From assembly GCA_035524895.1 (NCBI GenBank), contig DATLFI010000413.1, positions 1 to 8,313 of the forward strand: a DNA stretch of 8,313 bases, read 5' to 3'. Position 1 is the first letter of the stretch, and each line of letters begins with the position of its first letter. This DNA comes from DATLFI01 sp035524895. GTDB lineage: Bacteria; Acidobacteriota; Thermoanaerobaculia; Multivoradales; Multivoraceae. This document shows, in pieces, positions 1-4,952 of this stretch. The notes under the pieces were generated by a model. The model was not told the origin of the DNA. It worked only from the letters and a program-made list of their open reading frames with translations, and made no database searches. Made by a program: the position numbers and the translations under genes.

Positions 1-446
1 GTGAGCATCACGATCGGCCGGATACCCTTCTCCGCGGCGTAGCCGACCAGCTCGGCCCAGCGGTTGTGCAGCATCGTCTCGCCGAACCCTTGTGGCAGCA
101 ACAAGAAGCCGCGCTCGCTCGCGGCCTGGTCGACGGCCCGCCGGAACGTCTCGGGCTTCATGAGCTGGGGCGGGCGCGTGGTCGTCGGCACCGGGCACAT
201 GACGCAACGCAGGTTGCAGATCGCCGCTAGCTCCAGCGCCAGCTCCACCGGGAACGCGATCCCTTCCCAGGTCGGCGGGTTGCCCTCCAGCAGGGTGCGA
301 ATGCGCTGGTCGAACTGCTCGCGATCTTCCGGACGAAGGAGCTCTCGAATCGAGTCCTCGACCGGGGTGTCGGTCCCGATCGGCTGGTTCGACTTGGGCG
401 GCTGGGCGCGCATCGTGGTGCTGCTGTTGGGCTCGGCGACGGTCAC
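1..446 (-). CDS. Radical SAM enzyme (SPASM-like), C-terminus cut off by window edge
   Basis: The first 148 codons of a radical SAM protein are visible; the rest lies beyond the left edge. The hallmark 4Fe-4S cluster motif CNLRCVMCP has the CX3CX2C spacing, with cysteines at about residues 77, 81 and 84. It follows a beta strand of the form FPVELALELAAICN, and a glycine-rich QGFGETMLHNRW segment about 45 residues later matches the 'GFGEPLLH' region common in SPASM/MoaA-like proteins. Such enzymes cleave S-adenosylmethionine to make a 5'-deoxyadenosyl radical; the substrate cannot be told from this part, and whether a C-terminal SPASM domain exists is unseen. Start choice is uncertain: a GTG at 446 or an ATG at 413 (11 codons later), neither with a clear Shine-Dalgarno. 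It lies 38 nt downstream of the GT-C gene stop, so it is probably the third gene of the leftward operon. A role in modifying a glycan or peptide is inference from context. Confidence 0.88.
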   Translation of the reverse strand, partial: MTVAEPNSSTTMRAQPPKSNQPIGTDTPVEDSIRELLRPEDREQFDQRIRTLLEGNPPTWEGIAFPVELALELAAICNLRCVMCPVPTTTRPPQLMKPETFRRAVDQAASERGFLLLPQGFGETMLHNRWAELVGYAAEKGIRPIVML

Positions 447-484
447 GAGGCGAAGGTAGCACAGGGCTCCACGGCGGCCGCGGG

Positions 485-2374
485 TCAGTCCGGCCTCGCG
501 GGCTGGTACCAGCGCGGCTCGCTCGAGGCCAGGGTCCGTCCCGCCGTGTCACGGGCCTCGACCCACCAGAGCTGTCTCCCCCCGGCGAGACCGGCCCAGA
601 AGCTCGCGAAGTCGGGGGGGACTGACAGGTCCACGATGCCGTCCTGCATCGGTTGGACGACCGCAAAGTTCCCCCGCGTCACCGCGATCAGGCGGATCGC
701 CGCCCCCGCCGGCAGCCCGCCTGTGAGCCCGACCTGCAGGGGGCTCCGATCCTGCCTGCCGTCGAGCACCACTCCCCCGGAGGGTCCCTCGGCCTCGAGC
801 GGCGGCGGCAGCGCGGACGGTCGAGGCCTCAGGCGCTGCAGGCGCCGGTCCTCTGCGGACCAGCGGAAGACCGGGTGGCGGAGAGCGAGTCGCCGTGGGT
901 CGGCCTCGCCGCGAGGGGGCAGCGGGTAGGCGTCGACCTGCAGGGCTGCGAACGGTGGCCCCACGGCTGCGCGAAGGCCGTAGTGGTAGACCTGGGCCCA
1001 GTGGGTCCCGGTGGGACCGAGCAGGAAAGCGGGGTAGTCGAAGACGAAGATGGGCTCGTCGTCGGCGACCCTGGCGATCTCGGCGGCGATGACCCTTGCC
1101 GTCTCCGCTGCCTCCTCCATCCACCCGAGGTGGCGGTGGAGCTGGACGATGTTGCGCCCCAGGAGTGCCGCGAACAGCATCACGGCGACGACGCTCGCTG
1201 TTCGTCGCAACGGTGCCGTGGAAAGGCTGCCAGCCCACGCCAGCAGCGCGGCCAACGCGATCGCTGCGCCGGCGGCGCTGAGGTACCAGTAGCGCCCGTT
1301 CGCCGGGGAGACGAGTTGGAAGGAGAAGGGCGCCGCGAAAGCGAACACCCAAGCCACGCCGAGCAGGAACAGGCGAAGGAGCGCGGCGCGCATGACGCCC
1401 GAAACGCGCATCAGCCCGACGGCAGCGCCCCCGCAAGCGAGCAACGCTGCGGCGGCCTCCAGCACGGGCGCCGGGCTCGGCTCGAACCAGGGCGCGGGAA
1501 GGCGCAACAGGGTGCGTAGCGCGAGGACCGCCGTGTCCACGCCAGGCGTTCGGAGCCGTCCCGCGATGTCGCCGTAACCCCCGATCGGCTCGCCGAACAG
1601 CGAGGCCCGAAAAGCGAGGTAACCGAGGGCGACCAGAAGGAAGGGTCCGACCGCCAGCGCGTTGCGCCCGAAGTTGCGACGGAGCTTGCCGGGACGAGAG
1701 ACCTCCAGCAGCGCGAGCCACAGCGGCAGGACGATGGAGCTCTCGTAACAGGCAACCGCGACCGCGAAGAGCACGAGTGCCGCGACTGGCAGGTGCCGGG
1801 TGACAGCGCCGACCGCCCCTGCAGCAGGAACGTCCTCCGATGGCTCGCGCTCGGACCACCTCAGGTAGAGCCAAGTCGCGGCGAGCGTGGCCGCGGCCCC
1901 GAACAGGTTCGCGAAGCTCGCCACGAACAAGACCGAGTTGGGCGCGAGCGGGTAGAGGCCGAAGAAGAGGGCGGCGCCAGCGGCCGAGAGCTCGGCCGTC
2001 CGTCCGTCGAGACCGCGCATAGCGCGCAGGAGCGAGCGCGCGAGCGCGAGCACCAGCGCGGTCGCAGCGAGGTGGACGAGGACGTGGATGACGTTGTATC
2101 CGAAGCTCTGGGCTCCGAAGAGACTCGCCTCCGCGCCGAACAGCAGAGCCGCCACCGGCCGATAGAATTGGAACATCCGCATGCCCAGCCAGGGGCCGCC
2201 GAAGGTCGCCGGGAGATCGGCCCACGGCGGGTGCTCGCGGTGTAGCGCGATCAGGAGGAAGTCCTCACTGACGAAGCCCTTGTCGAGATGCGGCAGGTAC
2301 GGCAGTGCGCTCGCCAGGAGCACGGCTGCGGCGAGCCATCGCGGCAGGCGCGTGGTCGGGTCGAGTGGTGGCAC
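485..2374 (-). CDS. Polytopic GT-C-type membrane glycosyltransferase, TMTC/PMT-like, without TPR repeats
   Basis: A 629-residue integral membrane protein. The first membrane segment spans about residues 13-30 and is followed by an acidic loop motif SEDF (36-39), where GT-C enzymes carry their catalytic acidic residue. Further landmarks match the TMTC/DUF1736 plan: YRPV (71-74), N-x2-H-x3-H (94-101), a 'YP' segment near 141 where TMTC proteins usually have HP, YESSIVLPL (210-218) with the conserved glutamate, NGRYWYL (359-365), and HRHLGW (413-418). Residues 412-629 are largely hydrophilic and probably extracytoplasmic, where TMTC proteins carry TPRs. GT-C enzymes transfer sugar from a polyprenyl-phosphate donor on the outer face of the membrane. 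The GTG start at 2374 was chosen because the frame further upstream overlaps the GNAT gene and lacks membrane-protein character, and because a GAGAGA ribosome-site-like stretch precedes it. The GNAT gene ends 53 nt upstream. Donor and acceptor are unknown; an O-antigen-ligase-like or other GT-C role remains possible. Confidence 0.85.
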   Translation of the reverse strand: MPPLDPTTRLPRWLAAAVLLASALPYLPHLDKGFVSEDFLLIALHREHPPWADLPATFGGPWLGMRMFQFYRPVAALLFGAEASLFGAQSFGYNVIHVLVHLAATALVLALARSLLRAMRGLDGRTAELSAAGAALFFGLYPLAPNSVLFVASFANLFGAAATLAATWLYLRWSEREPSEDVPAAGAVGAVTRHLPVAALVLFAVAVACYESSIVLPLWLALLEVSRPGKLRRNFGRNALAVGPFLLVALGYLAFRASLFGEPIGGYGDIAGRLRTPGVDTAVLALRTLLRLPAPWFEPSPAPVLEAAAALLACGGAAVGLMRVSGVMRAALLRLFLLGVAWVFAFAAPFSFQLVSPANGRYWYLSAAGAAIALAALLAWAGSLSTAPLRRTASVVAVMLFAALLGRNIVQLHRHLGWMEEAAETARVIAAEIARVADDEPIFVFDYPAFLLGPTGTHWAQVYHYGLRAAVGPPFAALQVDAYPLPPRGEADPRRLALRHPVFRWSAEDRRLQRLRPRPSALPPPLEAEGPSGGVVLDGRQDRSPLQVGLTGGLPAGAAIRLIAVTRGNFAVVQPMQDGIVDLSVPPDFASFWAGLAGGRQLWWVEARDTAGRTLASSEPRWYQPARPD

Positions 2375-2400
2375 GACGTGTCTCTCGGACGTGTCTCTCG
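2375..2400. repeat. Perfect 13-bp tandem duplication directly before the GT-C start codon
   Basis: On the plus strand, gacgtgtctctcg occurs at 2375-2387 and again at 2388-2400 with no mismatch. Read on the minus strand, each copy contains the purine stretch CGAGAGA, and the second copy ends directly against the GTG at 2374. The duplicated unit therefore contains the likely ribosome-binding region. Thirteen is not a multiple of three, which fits a non-coding leader and supports the GTG start. It lies wholly in the 53-nt gap after the GNAT stop. Confidence 0.85.
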
Positions 2401-2427
2401 GGCTGTGAAGCAAAGGAGCTCTGAGAC

Positions 2428-3948
2428 TCAGAACAGGTCGCTGTCGCCGTAGCTGTAGTAGAGGGAGCTGCCCGTCCACTGCGGCGCGTCGGCGTCGAGG
2501 AAGGGCACCACCATCAGGCCCAACGACTGCGGCTCCGGTGCGGTGCCGAAGCCGAGCCCGAGCAGTGCCTCGTGCCACCAGACAGGATGAGGTGGAAACC
2601 AGGCCACGATCCGGTCGACGTTGCCTGCGCCGACAGCGTCGATGGCCGTGTCGAGCAGGCTGCCGGCCGTGGCGACGTGATCGGGGTCGAAGAGTGCATC
2701 GCCCCAGACCAGCTGGCTGCCACGCTGCGCGAAGACGCCCCAACCGACGAGTCGGCGGCGACGCTCCACGCGCAGGAACCGATACGAGACGTCTGGTCTT
2801 TCCAGGTACCGCCATCGCAGGTAGCGCGAGTCCCGCTCGACGAGCGCGCCGTAGCGGCCTCGACAGCGCGCGTACAGCTCGTCGAACCGATCGTCCAGCT
2901 CAGCGGGATCTCCTACTTCCCGCACGCGGAGGCCGGAGAGTCGGTGGAGCCAGCTCGCGCCCGCGGTGGGCCTGGCGCCCACCGTGCGCTCTCGGTAGGT
3001 CACCTCGGTCACTTTGTGGGCGTCCACGAAGCGGATCGAGAGCTGCTGGATGTTGCCGGTGTTGAAGCCGTAGTTGAACGCGACTCGTTCCACGCAGTGC
3101 GCGGCATAGAAGTGTCGCGCCATGCGCACGAGGAGGCTGGTGGGGCCGCGGCCGACGCCGCGCACGCCGGGTGCCGTCATGGTGTCGCCCACCTGATGGA
3201 TCTCCGAGCTGCCGCCGTCGGAGCGGTAGAGACGCACCGGGTAGGCGCAGTACTGCCCGACCAGCTCGCCATCGGGGGCTACCGCCAAGCTGACGCGTTC
3301 GTTGCCGTAGGGGTTCTGCTGGTACTTCCATTGCCAGTGCTCCGGGGAGCGCTCGACGTGGAAGCACCGCTCGAACAGATCGAGGATCGCCGGGGCGTCG
3401 CTCGCCGTCGCGACGCGCACGCGGTGACCATCGTGCTGGGCGACCAGTACGCTCGGATTCTGATCGTCGGTGGCCGACAGGGAGACCTGGCGCCGGATCG
3501 CAAAGCCGAGCTCGAGCAGAGCGCGTTCGACGGCGGTCGCCTGTCGATCTCCGTCCACCAAGACGAGCAGTCGACCGCCCGGCGTCAGGACCCGGAGCGC
3601 TGCAGCCAGCGCGTCTTGCTCGCATCCCACCGTCGCCAGCCCGGGACCCAGCAGCACGACGTCCCACCGCTCCTCCGGATCGGAGGGCGCGAACGCGGTG
3701 CCGAGGGGGATCGAACGCCGATCCACCGTCCTCGGCGAGCTCGTGGCGAGTGTCGGCGGTGCGCCGGGCCAGGCTCGTTCCTCGCTCGAGAGCACGAGGG
3801 CTCGCGAAGCGGTGGGCGGCGTCAGGTCCAGCGCCAGCTGCTCCCAGGTGGGACGCCCAAGGGATCCCGCCTCGGGCGCGAGGCTGCCCGGACTGTCGGG
3901 ACCTGCGGCGCGGTCGAATGGGGGCGGGTTTGGATCGCGGCGGGTCAT
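2428..3948 (-). CDS. GNAT-type N-acyltransferase, two GNAT-like halves plus degenerate methyltransferase-like N-terminus
   Basis: A 506-residue soluble protein. Residues ~45-170 look like a worn-down class I methyltransferase Rossmann fold: WDVVLLGPGL (95-104), then LRVLTPGGRLLVLVDG (118-133) in the strand-4/5 'LxPGG' position, then a LELGF turn. The glycine-rich SAM-binding motif I is not visible. Residues ~177-315 form a GNAT domain (VATASDAPAILDLFERCF, an acyl-CoA-loop-like RGVGRGPTSLL at 263-273, then NYGFNTGN). Residues ~366-485 form a second GNAT-like half with the RDSRYLRWRYLERP motif at 372-385, seen in Acetyltransf_9-type proteins. GNAT proteins transfer acyl groups from acyl-CoA to amines; in glycan loci they often acylate amino sugars, but the acceptor here is unknown. 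ATG 3948 was preferred over an in-frame ATG at 4017 because the latter reads through a tandem repeat and a possible -10 box. It is the first gene of the leftward operon. Confidence 0.8.
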   Translation of the reverse strand: MTRRDPNPPPFDRAAGPDSPGSLAPEAGSLGRPTWEQLALDLTPPTASRALVLSSEERAWPGAPPTLATSSPRTVDRRSIPLGTAFAPSDPEERWDVVLLGPGLATVGCEQDALAAALRVLTPGGRLLVLVDGDRQATAVERALLELGFAIRRQVSLSATDDQNPSVLVAQHDGHRVRVATASDAPAILDLFERCFHVERSPEHWQWKYQQNPYGNERVSLAVAPDGELVGQYCAYPVRLYRSDGGSSEIHQVGDTMTAPGVRGVGRGPTSLLVRMARHFYAAHCVERVAFNYGFNTGNIQQLSIRFVDAHKVTEVTYRERTVGARPTAGASWLHRLSGLRVREVGDPAELDDRFDELYARCRGRYGALVERDSRYLRWRYLERPDVSYRFLRVERRRRLVGWGVFAQRGSQLVWGDALFDPDHVATAGSLLDTAIDAVGAGNVDRIVAWFPPHPVWWHEALLGLGFGTAPEPQSLGLMVVPFLDADAPQWTGSSLYYSYGDSDLF

Positions 3949-3979
3949 GCTTCGGGCCAGAGCGGAACCGGGAGGGCTT

Positions 3980-3985
3980 ATTCTA
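3980..3985 (-). promoter_or_regulatory. Candidate -10 box (TAGAAT) for the leftward operon
   Basis: TAGAAT on the minus strand matches five of six bases of the sigma-70 -10 consensus and is the only AT-rich patch in the gap. It lies 31 nt before the ATG at 3948, giving a leader of about 25 nt. The expected -35 position falls in the 11-bp repeats and does not resemble TTGACA, so an activator or another sigma factor would be needed. Confidence 0.3.
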
Positions 3986-3992
3986 GGCACGG

Positions 3993-4025
3993 CATCGCTG
4001 GCCCATCGCTGGCCCATCGCTCACC
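3993..4025. repeat. Three tandem 11-bp repeats in the divergent promoter region
   Basis: The unit catcgctggcc occurs perfectly at 3993-4003 and 4004-4014, and as catcgctcacc (9 of 11 matches) at 4015-4025. The period of about one helical turn would place repeated sites on the same face of the DNA, as in an operator or activator site. It lies just upstream of the candidate -10 of the leftward operon. Replication slippage with no function is the plain alternative. Confidence 0.75.
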
Positions 4026-4105
4026 AGCGTGGCGGGTCACCTCTGGGGACCGCGCGGCCCGTTGCGCTAACGTGGAGAGCGGCCGCACTTGGGAACCCGA
4101 GCCCG

Positions 4106-4888
4106 ATGGAGTCCGCTTCCGCTTCGAGCGACGCGCCCGCACTGTCGGTGGTGATTCCAGCGTTCCGAGAGGGGCGGCGCCTCGGCCCGACCCTGGACCG
4201 AGTCGCGGGGTATCTCGAGGGGCAGGGCCAGCCCTACGAGATCCTGGTCGTGGACGACGGCAGCGACGACGACACATCCGATGTGGCCCGGGAGCGCGCC
4301 GCCCGCGGCGTGCGTCTGCTTCGGCTGTCGAGCAACCGCGGCAAGGGCGCGGCAGTGCGCGAGGGTGTGGGAGCGAGCAGCGGGCGGCTGGTCCTGCTGT
4401 GCGATGCCGACCTTGCCACGCCCATCGAGGAGCTCGACCGGCTGCAGCGGCACATCGCGATCGCGCCGATCGTGTTTGGCAGCCGGGCCCAGCCGGACAG
4501 CAACATCGTGCAGCGCCAGCCTTGGTACCGGGAGAGCATGGGGCGCACGTTCAACCTGCTGGTACGCGCGGCGGGGGGCGTGACCGGGCTCCGCGACACG
4601 CAGTGCGGGTTCAAGCTCTTCGATGGCGGCATCGCGCGCGAGCTGTTCGGTCGCGCGACGGTCGACGGCTTCGCGTTCGATGCCGAGATCGCCTTCCTCG
4701 CGCACCGTCTCGGCTACCGCGTCGCTGAGGTCGGGGTGGAGTGGCACCACCTCGAGCAGTCGCGGGTGCGCCTCGTGATCGACTCCGCCCGCATGCTCCG
4801 GGACGTCCTGCGGTTCCGGTGGCGCCATCGCAGGCTCGCGACGGCGGGTCGGCTGGGCGGTCTTGGCGGAGGCGGCGGGAGCGGTTAG
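4106..4888 (+). CDS. GT2 family polyprenyl-phosphate glycosyltransferase, ALG5 (dolichyl-phosphate glucosyltransferase)-like
   Basis: A 260-residue GT-A fold enzyme. It opens with ALSVVIPAFREGRRL (12-26), then VVDDGSDDDT (48-57) for nucleotide-sugar binding, NRGKGAAVREGV (77-88), the metal-binding DADLATP (DxD at 100-102), GSR (125-127), the ALG5/DPM1-type signature DTQCGFKLF (164-172), and FAFDAEI (189-195). These place it with synthases that move a hexose from a nucleotide sugar onto a polyprenyl phosphate at the cytoplasmic membrane face; glucose rather than mannose is a family-level guess. Unlike eukaryotic ALG5 it has no N-terminal membrane anchor, and no C-terminal membrane segments as in GtrB/DPM-type relatives. 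The protein ends in a glycine-rich tail (GGLGGGGGSG). The ATG at 4106 is the first good start before the conserved fold, though its Shine-Dalgarno is weak. It is the first gene of the rightward cluster and a plausible donor-maker for the GT-C protein across the divergent promoter. Confidence 0.9.
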   Translation: MESASASSDAPALSVVIPAFREGRRLGPTLDRVAGYLEGQGQPYEILVVDDGSDDDTSDVARERAARGVRLLRLSSNRGKGAAVREGVGASSGRLVLLCDADLATPIEELDRLQRHIAIAPIVFGSRAQPDSNIVQRQPWYRESMGRTFNLLVRAAGGVTGLRDTQCGFKLFDGGIARELFGRATVDGFAFDAEIAFLAHRLGYRVAEVGVEWHHLEQSRVRLVIDSARMLRDVLRFRWRHRRLATAGRLGGLGGGGGSG

Positions 4889-4906
4889 CCTGACCAGAGT
4901 AAGTGA

Positions 4907-4938
4907 ACCCTCGAAGGGTGACCCTGCCGCCGCGGCGG
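4907..4938 (+). other. Two inverted repeats in the leader of the deacetylase-GT2 gene
   Basis: In the 64-nt gap after the ALG5-like gene, ACCCT-cga-AGGGT (4907-4919) can form a five-pair hairpin. The AGGGT arm is followed by another ACCCT (4921-4925), giving two mutually exclusive pairings. A perfect 12-bp palindrome, ccgccgcggcgg, lies at 4927-4938. Its 3' arm abuts the Shine-Dalgarno, and CCT at 4923-4925 could pair with AGG at 4941-4943, hiding the ribosome site. There is no U-tract, so it is not a typical terminator. Confidence 0.45.
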
Positions 4939-4944
4939 GGAGGA
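4937..4944 (+). promoter_or_regulatory. Shine-Dalgarno GGGGAGGA that fixes the GTG start at 4953
   Basis: A strong anti-16S match lies 8 nt before GTG 4953. It favours this start over the in-frame TTG at 4863, which overlaps the upstream gene and would add 30 low-complexity residues before the deacetylase domain. An out-of-frame ATG at 4945 sits directly on the site and opens no conserved protein. Confidence 0.7.
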
Positions 4945-4952
4945 ATGGAGCC

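Larger units (their letters stand above)
3949..4105. promoter_or_regulatory. Divergent intergenic control region between the two operons
   Basis: This 157-bp gap separates the divergent GNAT and ALG5-like GT2 start codons and must hold the promoters of both clusters if each is a single transcription unit. It contains a short AT-rich island at 3979-3985 in otherwise GC-rich sequence, a three-copy 11-bp tandem repeat (3993-4025), and a TAACGT at 4068-4073 that is only a poor -10 candidate for the plus strand. No convincing -35 hexamer was found for either direction, and no strong Shine-Dalgarno precedes the ATG at 4106 or the ATG at 3948. Confidence 0.6.

Noticed and set aside
2421..2431. Short palindrome ctgagactcag at the GNAT stop as a terminator
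   Set aside because: The stem is only five pairs with a one-base loop and no U-tract, and the next gene begins 53 nt later in the same direction.
2375..2815. N-terminal extension of the GT-C protein by 147 codons
   Set aside because: It overlaps the GNAT coding region, is arginine-rich and without membrane or conserved character, and is broken into by the 13-bp duplication; the GTG at 2374 fits better.
3949..4017. ATG at 4017 as the start of the GNAT protein
   Set aside because: It reads through the 11-bp repeats and the candidate -10 box and adds 23 residues with no family character; not fully excluded.
2572..4728. A 718-codon plus-strand open frame spanning the GNAT gene, the divergent gap and most of the ALG5-like gene
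   Set aside because: It is antisense to GNAT and in another frame of the ALG5-like gene, with no recognisable motifs; long open shadow frames are expected at this GC content.
4841..4888. Glycine-rich tail of the ALG5-like protein as a frameshift product
   Set aside because: The conserved domain is complete before it and the gene ends normally; a low-complexity GC-rich 3' end is a simpler reading.
4863..4952. TTG start at 4863 for the deacetylase-GT2 fusion
   Set aside because: It overlaps the previous gene and adds low-complexity residues, while a strong Shine-Dalgarno sits 8 nt before GTG 4953.
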